Shown here piece by piece: positions 9,287-17,801 of a DNA stretch of 64,000 nt. A program made the translations under genes and the position numbers. This stretch comes from Sulfurimicrobium sp031426915 (GTDB lineage Bacteria > Pseudomonadota > Gammaproteobacteria > Burkholderiales > Sulfuricellaceae): assembly GCA_031426915.1 (NCBI GenBank), contig JASJPB010000012.1, forward strand, positions 1 to 64,000, read 5' to 3'. The notes beneath the pieces were generated by a model. That model did no database searches, was not told the origin of the DNA, and was given only the letters and a program-made list of their open reading frames with translations. How positions within the stretch are numbered: position 1 is the first letter of the stretch; each line of letters starts with the position of its first letter.

Positions 9287-9346
9287 TTGGCCCTGACCTT
9301 GTATTGCAACGACAAGCTGGTCACCACCAAATGCAGGCTAGTCGTA

Positions 9347-9769
9347 CTACTTGGCGACTTGTTTCTCTCTCAGTTCATCCAGGGTCTTGCAGTCAATGCA
9401 CAAAGTGGCGGTAGGCCTGGCTTCCAGGCGCTTCAGGCCAATTTCAACACCACAACTCTCGCAGTAGCCATAGTCACCTGATTCTATTTTTCCTATGGTT
9501 TCGTCAATTTTCTTGATCAGCTTGCGCTCGCGGTCGCGATTGCGCAATTCCAGAGCGATGTCAGACTCCTGGCTGGCGCGATCATTTGGGTCGGCGAAAA
9601 TCGTTGCTTCATCCTGCATGGTATGCACGGTACGGTCTATATCCTGGCTCAGCTCGGCTTTCCAGTCCTCGAGAATTTTGCGAAAATGTTCATGTTGCTT
9701 GGGGCTCATGTATTCTTCGCCCTTTTTAGGCGCATATGGGGTGAACTGTTTGTGTGTTTCTGCGGACAT
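9347..9769 (-). CDS. dksA: RNA polymerase-binding transcription factor DksA
   Basis: DksA enters the secondary channel of RNA polymerase and, with ppGpp, mediates the stringent response. The 140-residue protein has the coiled coil with the tip motif DPNDRASQE, whose two acidic residues are essential in the family. The four-Cys zinc finger is complete (CESCGVEIGLKRLEARPTATLC, then C). The ATG at 9769 is preferred over an upstream TTG at 9799. The gene lies between a divergent phosphatase gene and the 156-residue hypothetical gene. Confidence 0.95.
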   Translation of the reverse strand: MSAETHKQFTPYAPKKGEEYMSPKQHEHFRKILEDWKAELSQDIDRTVHTMQDEATIFADPNDRASQESDIALELRNRDRERKLIKKIDETIGKIESGDYGYCESCGVEIGLKRLEARPTATLCIDCKTLDELREKQVAK

Positions 9770-9854
9770 GTGCACTCTACTCTTCTTCGGTTTAAGCAAA
9801 ACCGCTTTAATAGCAGATAATCCTTGTTACCGCAAGTTTGCGTAGGAGATAGAT

Positions 9855-10616
9855 TTGTCATTACAGGCTTTGATTTTTGACGTTGATGGGACGCTGGCAG
9901 ATACCGAGCGTGATGGACACCGAGTTGCCTTCAATCGGGCGTTCCTGGAGTGTGGCCTCGATTGGGACTGGAACGCTGATTTGTATGGGAAGTTATTGGA
10001 TGTGACCGGAGGCAAGGAGCGTATTCGATATTACGTGGACAGTTTTCTTGCCGGCTACGACAAGCCGGCAGACTTCGACCAACTGGTGGCGCACCTGCAC
10101 CAAACTAAAACCAGACATTACACCGAGATGTTAGGTGGCGGGCTAATTCCCCTGCGCCCCGGGGTGAGGCGTCTGTTGGAGGAGGCTCGTGAGGCCGGCC
10201 TGCGGCTTGCCATCGCCACCACTACCACGCCCGACAATGTTGCCGCACTGCTCAGGCATAGCCTGGCAGAAGATGCGCAAACATGGTTCGAAGTGATTGC
10301 CGCCGGGGATATCGTCCCGGCCAAGAAACCGGCACCGGATATCTATAACTGGGCGCTGGAGAAGCTCAAGCTGTCCGCCTCTGAATGCCTGGCCTTCGAA
10401 GACTCAGAAAATGGACTGAGATCGAGCCTCGGGGCCGGAATAAAAACGCTGGTCACGGTAAATGATTACACCTCGCAGCATGCCTTCCCTGGTGCCTTGG
10501 CTGTCTTGAGTGACCTGGGTGAACCTGGTCGTGTTTGTCAGGTGTTCAGCGGTGCTATGCGTGGCATGGGCTTTGTGGATGTGGCAATGCTGAGGAATTG
10601 GCACGAGGCGGCATAA
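9855..10616 (+). CDS. cbbY: HAD-superfamily hydrolase, CbbY type
   Basis: CbbY is a sugar-phosphate phosphatase; characterised members hydrolyse xylulose-1,5-bisphosphate, an inhibitor of Rubisco. The HAD motifs are present: DVDGTLADTE near residue 9 (nucleophile Asp and acid/base Asp), the Thr-rich motif II (IATTTTPDN), Lys in PAKKPAPDIY and the acidic motif AFEDSENGL. The cap-domain residues WDWNADLYGKLLDVTGGKERI fit CbbY better than Gph. Translation starts at a TTG with AGGAGATA upstream. No Calvin-cycle gene lies beside it, so the physiological role is inferred from family resemblance. It converges on bcp with no gap between the stop codons. Confidence 0.8.
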   Translation: MSLQALIFDVDGTLADTERDGHRVAFNRAFLECGLDWDWNADLYGKLLDVTGGKERIRYYVDSFLAGYDKPADFDQLVAHLHQTKTRHYTEMLGGGLIPLRPGVRRLLEEAREAGLRLAIATTTTPDNVAALLRHSLAEDAQTWFEVIAAGDIVPAKKPAPDIYNWALEKLKLSASECLAFEDSENGLRSSLGAGIKTLVTVNDYTSQHAFPGALAVLSDLGEPGRVCQVFSGAMRGMGFVDVAMLRNWHEAA

Positions 10617-11072
10617 CTACAGCGTTTTAACGAACGCCAGTACCTCCTGGGCATGACCTGGTACCTTGACGCCTCGCCACTCACGCAACAGCACACCGTG
10701 GGTGCCGAGTACGAAGGTGCTGCGTTCAATGCCCCGCACTTGCTTGCCATACATGTTCTTCATTTTAATTACGCTGAACAGTGTGCAGGCCTTCTCCTCG
10801 CTGTCGCTTAACAGGTCAAACGGTAGTTGCTGTTTAGTCTTGAAGTTTTGATGGGATTTCACGCTATCGCGAGATATGCCATAAATTTCACAACCCGCGG
10901 CCTGAAATTCAGGGTATAGGTCGCGGAACTGTTGCGCCTCGGTAGTGCAACCCGGCGTGGAATCCTTGGGATAGAAATACAACACGCTTGCCTTGCTGTG
11001 AGTGGCGGCCAATTGAAACAGCTTGTCACTGCAACCCTGTAGTTCAAAGTCTGGGATAACTTGGTCTGTCAT
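10617..11072 (-). CDS. bcp: Peroxiredoxin, BCP/PrxQ family
   Basis: This is a thiol peroxidase that reduces hydroperoxides with thioredoxin. The 151-residue protein has the thioredoxin-fold core and the peroxidatic motif YPKDSTPGCTTEAQQFRD with Cys42. The second Cys five residues further on, which acts as resolving Cys in E. coli BCP, is replaced here (CTTEAQ), so another Cys or an external thiol must do that job. A good ribosome binding site (AAAGGAA) precedes the ATG. It lies just downstream of the arnD-like gene on the same strand. Confidence 0.93.
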   Translation of the reverse strand: MTDQVIPDFELQGCSDKLFQLAATHSKASVLYFYPKDSTPGCTTEAQQFRDLYPEFQAAGCEIYGISRDSVKSHQNFKTKQQLPFDLLSDSEEKACTLFSVIKMKNMYGKQVRGIERSTFVLGTHGVLLREWRGVKVPGHAQEVLAFVKTL

Positions 11073-11082
11073 TCAAATTCCT

Positions 11083-12000
11083 TTATTGAGTAGAAGCCAA
11101 GAACCGGGGGCCCTGTGATGTCAGGTTCCCCGATCGTCCGGGAATTTCCGCGGAAACAATCTCGTGACGTGGCAACTTGGCGAGGTCCAGGCCCTGATAA
11201 TACTGTTCCAGAGAAACCAGTTGATAGCCTTGGTTGCGCCAGCCGCTCAACAGTTCCTCGAACACGCCGGACAGCTTCATCCCCTCCATCTCGGCATGCA
11301 ATGTGTAAACGTGGCCGGAGGGCGGCGGTGTTTCAGTCATGCTCAGCAGGTGCTGGGCAACATTTTCGACTGTAACGCCATTGACTCCAATTAGTTCATC
11401 CAGTGTTGGCAATGTCGTCGGCAGTTGCGGGCAGGCGATGATTTCAGCGCGGTAAACCGGCATGAAAGGGGAGGCACCGCGCGAGTCGGAGCAGTATGAA
11501 AACCCAAGCCTTTGTTCTTGGCGCAGGGCATGAAGATTCATTTGCCATCCGGCTGCGCCGTGAGTCTTGGCGGGCACGCCGAAAATGTTCTCGAAGCGGC
11601 TGCAGGCGCGCTGCATTTCCCGCTCAGTCCACGCCGCGTCCTGATGTGCCACATTGTCTTGCCAGTAGACGTGGTCGTAACAATGGATGCCTACCTCGAA
11701 ACCAGCATCGCGCACCTGCCGCATGATATCGGCACAGCGCTTGCCGATATTGGGACCTGGAAGCAGGGTGCCATACATCAGCGTCTTCAGACCGTAGTGC
11801 TCCCGTACTGAAGTGCGTGAGACCTTTTTCATGAAACCGGGACGAAACACCCGCTTGATGGCGCGGCCGGTATGGTCAGGGCCGAGGCTGAAAAGGAATG
11901 TGGCCCGGGCTTCATGCTTTTGCAGCATTTCCATCAGACGGGGTACGCCTTCGCGGGTGCCGCGATAGGTATCGACATCGATCTTGAGAGCCAACTGCAT
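11083..12000 (-). CDS. Polysaccharide deacetylase family protein, ArnD-like
   Basis: The N-terminal half follows ArnD, the deformylase acting on undecaprenyl-phosphate 4-formamido-arabinose in lipid A modification. Shared segments are KIDVDTYRGTREGVPRLMEML, FSLGPDHTGRAI, GTLLPGPNIG and EVGIHCYDHVYWQ. These include the NodB-type metal ligands (IDVD, and His residues in GIHCYDH) and the SDSRGASPF motif. No other arn gene is nearby, so the substrate may be a different lipid-linked sugar. The C-terminal 40 residues extend past the domain. The ORF is 305 residues with no signal peptide, consistent with a protein acting on the cytoplasmic membrane face. Confidence 0.8.
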   Translation of the reverse strand: MQLALKIDVDTYRGTREGVPRLMEMLQKHEARATFLFSLGPDHTGRAIKRVFRPGFMKKVSRTSVREHYGLKTLMYGTLLPGPNIGKRCADIMRQVRDAGFEVGIHCYDHVYWQDNVAHQDAAWTEREMQRACSRFENIFGVPAKTHGAAGWQMNLHALRQEQRLGFSYCSDSRGASPFMPVYRAEIIACPQLPTTLPTLDELIGVNGVTVENVAQHLLSMTETPPPSGHVYTLHAEMEGMKLSGVFEELLSGWRNQGYQLVSLEQYYQGLDLAKLPRHEIVSAEIPGRSGNLTSQGPRFLASTQ

Positions 12001-12129
12001 ATTTTAATTAAACCCTTGTGCTATTTGTTATGTTATTACCAGCGACACAATGCTGGCGATGTGCAGGGGAAAATGTACCGCAGTTGCTTTTTTCCCAAAA
12101 TTCGACCATCATTCCGGCTCTGTTTTTAT

Positions 12130-12225
<96 letters not shown>

Positions 12226-12237
12226 ACCCCCTTCTCC

Positions 12238-12729
12238 TCAAGCGTTGTTTCGTTCCACAATTTCCACTGTTGTTCCGGCTGGTACCAAGTCAAAAAGCTC
12301 GACGATATCCTGATTGCGCATGCGGATACAGCCATGCGAAACCGGTTTGCCGATGGCGTTCTCATCTGCTGTGCCGTGGATATAAATGTAGCGGCGCATG
12401 GTGTCGACAGGGCCGAGGCGGTTGAAGCCGGTTTCGCAGCCGGATAACCACAGTATCCGGGTGAGAATCCAGTCCCGTTGCGGAAATTGCTGTGCCAGTT
12501 CCGAATTGTAAGCTTCGCCCGTGGGACGACGCCCCGCAAACACCGTATTCATGGCCTGATCCGCGCCGATCTTGGCCCGAATGATATGCCGGCCACGGGG
12601 AGTGCAGAGACTGCCGGCGAGCTCCCCAGGGCCGTTCCTGGCCGTGGAAACCGGGTAGAGCCTGATCGTAGCCTCGTCCTGCAACAGGTAAAGCACTTGT
12701 TCATCAATATTGATTTTTATATTGAGCAA
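12238..12729 (-). CDS. L,D-transpeptidase (YkuD domain)
   Basis: YkuD enzymes form 3-3 cross-links in peptidoglycan or attach proteins to it. The active-site motif IHGTADENAIGKPVSHGCIRM is complete, with Cys134 as nucleophile and His118/His132 nearby. The domain starts at the first residues (INIDEQVLYLLQDE), so there is no room for a signal peptide. Short cytosol-like members of this type are common in betaproteobacteria, and how they meet peptidoglycan is unclear. The start is a TTG at 12729 with a weak ribosome binding site; no better in-frame start is visible. Confidence 0.85.
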   Translation of the reverse strand: MLNIKINIDEQVLYLLQDEATIRLYPVSTARNGPGELAGSLCTPRGRHIIRAKIGADQAMNTVFAGRRPTGEAYNSELAQQFPQRDWILTRILWLSGCETGFNRLGPVDTMRRYIYIHGTADENAIGKPVSHGCIRMRNQDIVELFDLVPAGTTVEIVERNNA

Positions 12730-12786
12730 TTTGGACTTTGGGCGTTAAATCATGGTTATTCTAACAGCCTGTGTGGTATTTGAATG

Positions 12787-13287
12787 TCAGCCTTGATTTT
12801 TCCTGGCAGTCTTGAGTTGGCGCCTGCGCTCGACAAAGAAATCCGACAGCATCTGTCCGCAGTCCGGAGCGAGAATGCCGCCGGTTACGCTGGCATGGTG
12901 GTTGAGGCGGTTTTCCTGGAACAGGTTGATGATGCTGCCACAAGCGCCGGTCTTGGGGTCACTGGCGCCGTAGAAGAGCCTTGAGATGCGGCTGTGCATA
13001 ATTGCACCGGCGCACATGGCGCAAGGTTCAAGGGTGACGTAAAGTTCACAGTCCACCAGGCGGTAATTACCCATGCGCTGGGCTGCATCCCGAATGGCCC
13101 GGATTTCGGCGTGGGCGGAGGGATCGTGCAGACTGATGGGGGCATTGAAGCCCCGGCCAATAATTTGGTCCTGGCGTACCACGATGGCGCCGACCGGAAC
13201 TTCACCCTCAATGCCTCCGCGGCGCGCCAGTTCAAGTGCCTGCGTCATGAAGAATTCTATTTTTTCCGTTGCATTTTCATTTGTCAT
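12787..13287 (-). CDS. tadA: tRNA-specific adenosine deaminase TadA
   Basis: TadA converts A34 to inosine in the wobble position of tRNA-Arg(ACG). The 166-residue protein has the zinc-deaminase motifs: HAE in DPSAHAEIRAI (metal His and proton-shuttling Glu) and PCAMC in TLEPCAMCAGAI (two metal Cys). The substrate-binding residues around FNAPI and the C-terminal FFxxRR helix are also present. Length and motifs are typical. Confidence 0.95.
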   Translation of the reverse strand: MTNENATEKIEFFMTQALELARRGGIEGEVPVGAIVVRQDQIIGRGFNAPISLHDPSAHAEIRAIRDAAQRMGNYRLVDCELYVTLEPCAMCAGAIMHSRISRLFYGASDPKTGACGSIINLFQENRLNHHASVTGGILAPDCGQMLSDFFVERRRQLKTARKNQG

Positions 13288-13392
13288 GTTAGGGGGTAGA
13301 GTTGTTTTTTGTCGCTATATTTTAAATCTATTCTTGGGCCAAGATTTATGTTTGAATACCCGGTCTCAGGTTAACACAAGCACGGATTCAAG

Positions 13393-14286
13393 ATGGCTGA
13401 TCGCCGACTACAGGTCTTTTACACGGTTGCAAAGCAACTTAGTTTCACCAAGGCTGCCGAGTTGTTGTTCATGACGCAACCGGCGGTGACATTTCAAGTC
13501 AAACAGCTGGAGGAGCATTTTAACACCCGCTTATTTGAGCGCAGCCACAGCAAGATTAGCCTGACCCCTGCAGGCGATCTGGTGCTGGACTACGCCGAGC
13601 GCATTCTTAATCTGACCGCAGAAATGGAAACCCGGATGGGGGAAATGACCGGTCAGATCAGCGGTATTTTGATGCTGGGTGCCAGCACCACCATCGCTGA
13701 ATACATGCTGCCACGCAAATTGGGGGATTTCAAGGCGCGCTATCCGCAGGTTCAGGCGCGCCTTACCGTGGCTAATTCCGAGACCATTGAAAGCAAGGTC
13801 GCCGACCATACCTTGGATGTGGGCCTGATTGAAGCCCCGTCGCAGCATCCGCAACTGAAAAGCATCGTATGTTGCGATGACGAACTTGTGATGATATGTT
13901 CGCCCCATCATGCCTTGGCCAGCCTAACGCAAGTCGCACCCGCACAACTGGCGGAGCAACCTTATATCAGCCGCGAATCAGGGTCAGGGACACGCAATGT
14001 TGTTGATGATTATTTCCGCCTCGCGGGCGTCCATCCCGAAGATCTCCATATCGTGATGGAGCTGGGTAGTCTGGAGGCGATCAAGGGTGCTGTGGAGGCG
14101 GGACTCGGCATCGCCATTGTGTCGCGCTCCACAATTATCAAGGAACTTAAGCTTGGCGATCTGGTGGCGGTTTCGCTGAATCCCCCACTGATTCGTCCAT
14201 TATCCGTGGTGTACACGGACGGGAAATTCCGCTCGCGTTTGCTGCAAGCTTTCATGGACTACGCGGCTACAAGATTAAAAGAATAA
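13393..14286 (+). CDS. LysR-family transcriptional regulator
   Basis: This is a 297-residue LysR protein with the usual N-terminal winged helix-turn-helix (FYTVAKQLSFTKAAELLFMTQ, then PAVTFQVKQLE) and a C-terminal periplasmic-binding-type effector domain (about 90-295). The DNA-binding helix resembles the CbbR/YeiE group. The target is not evident, because neither neighbour is a typical LysR target. The 105-bp space to divergent tadA probably holds its promoter. Confidence 0.9.
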   Translation: MADRRLQVFYTVAKQLSFTKAAELLFMTQPAVTFQVKQLEEHFNTRLFERSHSKISLTPAGDLVLDYAERILNLTAEMETRMGEMTGQISGILMLGASTTIAEYMLPRKLGDFKARYPQVQARLTVANSETIESKVADHTLDVGLIEAPSQHPQLKSIVCCDDELVMICSPHHALASLTQVAPAQLAEQPYISRESGSGTRNVVDDYFRLAGVHPEDLHIVMELGSLEAIKGAVEAGLGIAIVSRSTIIKELKLGDLVAVSLNPPLIRPLSVVYTDGKFRSRLLQAFMDYAATRLKE

Positions 14287-14324
14287 AAACATGGTGTTAT
14301 AATATTTCCTGGATTGAATAATAG

Positions 14325-14717
14325 ATGTTATTACGCGGCGGCCCTTCCCTCAGTCCACAAGAAAAAAAAGTGTTGCAGCTATTCCGTTCTCTTGGCGGGG
14401 AACAGCAGCAGACAGCAGTTGCTTTCATGGAGTTCCTGAACAGCCGCGTGGATAAGGCATCCACACCGATACCAACGGAGCCCGTGGCAATACCTCGCCC
14501 GGAGCAGGAAAGCGTGGTCAAGGCCATCAAGCGCTTGCGTGCAACCTACCCCATGATCGACCAGAACAAACTGTTCAATGACACTTCCCAGCAAATGACG
14601 GAGCACCTGATGCACGGCAAGCCGGCTGCAGACGTGATCAATGAGCTGGAAATCGTTTTTTTTCGTCATTATCAGTGCTACAGCGAAGGTCTAGAACACG
14701 CCCACGACGAAGAGTAG
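14325..14717 (+). CDS. Conserved hypothetical protein (130 aa)
   Basis: This is a small soluble protein of unknown function. It begins with a helical region (SLSPQEKKVLQLFRSLGGEQQQTAVAFMEFL), has a Pro-rich linker, and then a second helical part (VVKAIKRLRATYPMIDQNKLFNDTSQQMTEHLM) ending in an acidic His-containing tail. No signal peptide or metal motif is visible. It lies 38 bp after the LysR gene on the same strand and may be co-transcribed with it. The 114 bp to the convergent phoH gene hold only a short hairpin (CTCGC-TAT-GCGAG, 14812-14824). Confidence 0.75.
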   Translation: MLLRGGPSLSPQEKKVLQLFRSLGGEQQQTAVAFMEFLNSRVDKASTPIPTEPVAIPRPEQESVVKAIKRLRATYPMIDQNKLFNDTSQQMTEHLMHGKPAADVINELEIVFFRHYQCYSEGLEHAHDEE

Positions 14718-14831
14718 CGCTTGGTTTCATTTGACAATCATGGCGAATCGCCACCCCGAATGATGAGGCAGCGCTCGCCCTGATTGTTTCCCTTTCCTGG
14801 GAGGCTGGTAGCTCGCTATGCGAGTATTAAG

Positions 14832-16235
14832 TTATAGCGCCTCGGAAGCATAGTCCGCCAGTCTGGAGCGTTCGCCTCGCATCAGGGTGACATGGCCGTT
14901 ATGAGCCCACCCCTTGAAACGGTCCACCACATAAGTCAGGCCCGAGCTGCCTTCGGTCAGGTAAGGGGTGTCGATCTGGGCAATATTTCCCAAGCACACC
15001 ACCTTGGTGCCTGGGCCGGCACGGGTAATCAGCGTTTTCATTTGTTTGGGCGTTAGATTCTGCGCTTCGTCGATGATCAGAAATTTATTCAGGAAGGTGC
15101 GCCCGCGCATGAAATTAAGGGCCTTGACCTTGATTCTGGAGCGGATCAGGTCCTGCGTCGCGGCACGACCCCATTCACCCGCTTCCTCGTCGGACTTGTT
15201 GAGTACATCCAGGTTGTCTTCCAGCGCACCCATCCATGGACTCATTTTTTCCAGCTCGGTGCCTGGCAGGAAGCCGATGTCCTCGCCTACCGGCACTGTC
15301 ACCCGGGTCACGATGATTTCCGTATATAGCTTCTGGTCCAGGGTCTGGTGCAGGGCGGCCGCCAGGGTGAGCAGTGTTTTGCCGGTGCCGGCCTGGCCAA
15401 GCAGAGAGACGAAGTCGATGTCCTTGTTCATCAACAGATTGAGGGCGAAATTCTGCTCCCGGTTACGGGCGGTGATGCCCCACACGGAATTCTTGTGGTG
15501 GCTGAAATCCTTCAATGTTTCTAGCACCATGGTGTTGCCGTCCTGCTCTTTGACCATGGCATAGAATGGTTTCGGACCCTCCTGGTAAACCAGTTCATTA
15601 ACGAATAACGTGGAGCTCAGCGGTCCATTCAGACGGTAGAGTGTATGCCCGCCCTCGGTCCAGGATTTCATGTCCTTACTGTGCTTGTCCCAGAAATCGG
15701 CAGGGAGTTCGCGATTGCCTGTGTAGAGGAGATCGGTATCCTCCAGTACCTTGTCGTTGAAGTAATCCTCTGCGGCAAGACCCAGTGCGCGGGCCTTGAT
15801 GCGCATGTTGATATCCTTGCTGACTAGGATCACCTTGCGTTTGTTTTGCAGTTGGTGCAGATGCATCACGACGGCAAGGATCTGGTTGTCAGCTTTGCCT
15901 ACCGGGAAATTAACAGGTAGTTCGCTGGAAATGGCTTCGGTCTGCAGGAACAGTTTTCCGCTGGCGCCACTGCTGGTGTGGGACTTGAGTGGAATACCGT
16001 CTTCGATGGCGGTCTTGGCACCACTCACGATTTCATCCAGAAAGCGGCTGGCCTGGCGGGCATTGCGCGCTACTTCGGAAACCCCTTTCTTGTTGTTGTC
16101 GAGTTCCTCCAGGGTCATCATCGGCAGGTAGATGTCGTGTTCCTCGAAACGGAACAGGCTGGTGGGATCGTGCATCAGCACGTTGGTATCCAGCACGAAA
16201 ATTTTGCACAGCTTGGCCGACTTCCTGGAACCCAT
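14832..16235 (-). CDS. phoH: PIN-PhoH family ATPase/ribonuclease
   Basis: This 467-residue protein fuses an N-terminal PIN nuclease domain (about 1-140, VLDTNVLMHD with the first acidic metal ligand) to a C-terminal PhoH ATPase domain. The ATPase carries a Walker A motif (GQAGTGKT) and a Walker B motif (LIIDEAQN). Characterised PIN-PhoH proteins (PhoH2) unwind and cleave RNA; a role in RNA turnover is likely but not proven here. The length and domain order match the YlaK/PhoH2 group. Confidence 0.9.
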   Translation of the reverse strand: MGSRKSAKLCKIFVLDTNVLMHDPTSLFRFEEHDIYLPMMTLEELDNNKKGVSEVARNARQASRFLDEIVSGAKTAIEDGIPLKSHTSSGASGKLFLQTEAISSELPVNFPVGKADNQILAVVMHLHQLQNKRKVILVSKDINMRIKARALGLAAEDYFNDKVLEDTDLLYTGNRELPADFWDKHSKDMKSWTEGGHTLYRLNGPLSSTLFVNELVYQEGPKPFYAMVKEQDGNTMVLETLKDFSHHKNSVWGITARNREQNFALNLLMNKDIDFVSLLGQAGTGKTLLTLAAALHQTLDQKLYTEIIVTRVTVPVGEDIGFLPGTELEKMSPWMGALEDNLDVLNKSDEEAGEWGRAATQDLIRSRIKVKALNFMRGRTFLNKFLIIDEAQNLTPKQMKTLITRAGPGTKVVCLGNIAQIDTPYLTEGSSGLTYVVDRFKGWAHNGHVTLMRGERSRLADYASEAL

Positions 16236-16291
16236 AACACTCCCTTATTAAAGTTAAGTAACTAGGTTAAAACTATAACGTTACATTCCGG

Positions 16292-17146
16292 TTAATCATG
16301 TAATTTATCAGCGGAATCGATGGCGTTCTCTAGCAGGGTTGCGACCGTCATCGGTCCGACCCCTCCGGGAACCGGCGTGATCCAGGCTGCGCGCCGGGAT
16401 GCCGTGGCAAACTCCACGTCGCCACAGATTTTTCCATCCGGCAGACGGTTAATGCCGACATCGATCACCGTGGAGCCTTCGCGCACCCATTCCCCTTTGA
16501 CCAGTCCCGGCTTGCCAACAGCCACAATCAGAATTTCCGCCTCCCTTACATAACCCGCCAAATCACGGGTGAAACGGTGAGTGGTGGTAACAGTGCAGCC
16601 TGCCAACAACAGTTCCAGACCCATCGGTCGGCCCACGGTGTTGGATGCGCCCACCACAACCGCGTTTTTGCCCTTCAACTCTTCGCCCGTGCTTCTGAGT
16701 AGAGTCATCGCGCCACGTGGCGTGCATGGTCTCAGCACGGGGATACGCAGGGCAAGCCGACCGATGTTGTAGGGGTGAAATCCATCCACATCCTTGTCAG
16801 GATGTATCCTTTCCACGATTGCTTCCGAATCGATATGTGCGGGCACCGGCATTTGTACCAGGATGCCGTCGATTGCCGGATCATCGTTGAGCTTGTCGAT
16901 CAGCGCCAGGAGCTCGCCCTCGCTGGTGACAGAAGGCAGGTCGTAAGAAACGGAATGGAAACCGGTGGTCTCGCAGGCGCGGCGCTTGTTGCGCACGTAA
17001 ATTGAAGAGGCCGGGTCGTCGCCGACCAGGATTACTGCCAGCCCAGGGCGGCGCTTACCGCCAGCCACCCGAGCTTCGACGCGCTGTTTGATTTGTTGCA
17101 GAAGGTTATCGGCGATGGCCTTGCCATCAATGATCTGTGCTGACAT
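16292..17146 (-). CDS. folD: Bifunctional methylenetetrahydrofolate dehydrogenase/cyclohydrolase FolD
   Basis: FolD interconverts 5,10-methylene- and 10-formyl-tetrahydrofolate with NADP. The 284-residue protein shows the catalytic region GDDPASSIYVRNKRRACE (YxxxK), the segment DGILVQMPVP, the dinucleotide-binding VVVGASNTVGRPM and the signature PVPGGVGPMTVATLL. The start at 17146 (MSAQIIDGKAIA) matches the family. The open frame continues upstream through the tRNA genes and the N run, but that part is not coding. Confidence 0.96.
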   Translation of the reverse strand: MSAQIIDGKAIADNLLQQIKQRVEARVAGGKRRPGLAVILVGDDPASSIYVRNKRRACETTGFHSVSYDLPSVTSEGELLALIDKLNDDPAIDGILVQMPVPAHIDSEAIVERIHPDKDVDGFHPYNIGRLALRIPVLRPCTPRGAMTLLRSTGEELKGKNAVVVGASNTVGRPMGLELLLAGCTVTTTHRFTRDLAGYVREAEILIVAVGKPGLVKGEWVREGSTVIDVGINRLPDGKICGDVEFATASRRAAWITPVPGGVGPMTVATLLENAIDSADKLHD

Positions 17147-17218
17147 GGTTAGGATAGCTTGTGGACATTGGAATGGAATAGGCAACACTTTAAAGCGCTT
17201 TTGCTCAGGATGCAAAGT

Positions 17219-17247
17219 TTGACGTTTCGTTTTCTCCGCTGTATAGT
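17219..17247 (+). promoter_or_regulatory. Sigma-70 promoter of the tRNA operon
   Basis: TTGACG (17219-17224) and TATAGT (17242-17247) are separated by exactly 17 bp. The tRNA-Pro gene starts 12 bp further on, as expected for a stable-RNA promoter. Confidence 0.75.
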
Positions 17248-17258
17248 GCGCCTTCTTT

Positions 17259-17310
17259 CGGGGTGTAGCGTAGCCTGGTAGCGCGCCTGGTTTGGGACCA
17301 GGATGTCGGG
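17259..17310 (+). tRNA. tRNA-Pro (anticodon TGG), 5' part before assembly gap
   Basis: The acceptor 5' strand CGGGGTG, the D-arm (TAGCGTAGCCTGGTAGCGC) and the anticodon arm CCTGGTTTGGGACCAGG with anticodon TGG are present. The T-arm and 3' acceptor fall in the N run that starts at 17311. Confidence 0.9.
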
Positions 17311-17434
17311 NNNNNNNNNNNNNNNNNNNNNNNNNNNNNNNNNNNNNNNNNNNNNNNNNNNNNNNNNNNNNNNNNNNNNNNNNNNNNNNNNNNNNNNNNN
17401 NNNNNNNNNNNNNNNNNNNNNNNNNNNNNNNNNN
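17311..17434. other. Assembly gap (124 Ns)
   Basis: All 124 bases are unknown. The gap hides the 3' end of tRNA-Pro and the 5' half of tRNA-His, and may hide another tRNA. Its true length is not known from the sequence. Confidence 0.99.
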
Positions 17435-17486
17435 TCCCGGATTGTGATTCCGGTTGTCGTGGGTTCGAGCCCCATCAGCCACCCCA
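17435..17486 (+). tRNA. tRNA-His (anticodon GTG), 3' part after assembly gap
   Basis: The anticodon arm CCGGATTGTGATTCCGG with anticodon GTG is visible. It is followed by the T-arm (GTGGGTTCGAGCCCCA), the acceptor CAGCCAC, discriminator C and an encoded CCA ending at 17486. The 5' half is in the N run. This tRNA is the integration target of the two following elements. Confidence 0.93.
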
Positions 17487-17488
17487 AA
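17442..17488 (+). repeat. Attachment site copy 1 (in tRNA-His)
   Basis: This 47-bp segment, from the anticodon loop of tRNA-His to three bases past its CCA end, recurs without a mismatch at 26065-26111 and 33390-33436. It is the left attachment site of element 1. Tyrosine integrases often use the anticodon-to-3'-end half of tRNA genes as core site. Confidence 0.93.
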
Positions 17489-17494
17489 TATATC

Positions 17495-17528
17495 AAGCAC
17501 TTAGCGCGTAATTGCCTAAGTGCTTTTT
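17495..17528 (+). terminator. Terminator after tRNA-His, at the left edge of element 1
   Basis: AAGCACTTAG (17495-17504) pairs perfectly with CTAAGTGCTT (17516-17525) and is followed by Ts. It lies 8 bases after the tRNA end, inside the element, so element 1 supplies the terminator for the tRNA operon. Confidence 0.85.
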
Positions 17529-17533
17529 CATTT

Positions 17534-17552
17534 GTGGCACGCCCTTGGCACA
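17534..17552 (+). repeat. Putative integrase arm-type site, element 1 left
   Basis: GTGGCAC at 17534 and TTGGCACA at 17545 recur with the same 11-bp spacing at 25938-25956 near the other end of element 1. An inverted copy lies at 17644-17659. Paired imperfect repeats inside both ends are typical of integrase or excisionase arm sites. The rest of 17553-17801 holds no gene and includes the integrase promoter region. Confidence 0.55.
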
Positions 17553-17643
17553 TCGCCAAAAAATAACCCCAGATTGTTCATTGATTGTTGCGCCCATCCG
17601 GCCCATATTTTTCGGCCTGTTTTGACCTAAATTTGTCATGCAC

Positions 17644-17659
17644 TGTGCCAGGAGTGTGC
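17644..17659 (-). repeat. Inverted copy of the element 1 arm-type repeat
   Basis: On the minus strand this reads GCACACTCCTGGCACA, one base different from GCACACTCTTGGCACA at the right end of element 1 (25941-25956). It lies between the left attachment site and the integrase gene. Confidence 0.5.
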
Positions 17660-17801
17660 AAATGTCTTGGTACGGTACGTAATAAACGCAATGTAACAAT
17701 GATTTACAAAAACAAACAACTAGATTGCTAATCCGGTATTGTGTTTTTCTCTGTTTTGTTCTATGCTTTTCTCTACTGTTTCTCACCGAGGGGAAAGCAT
17801 C

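Noticed and set aside
17147..17559. FolD or another protein reading through the tRNA genes and the N run
   Set aside because: The frame is open only because Ns do not encode stops; the tRNA genes and promoter explain the DNA.
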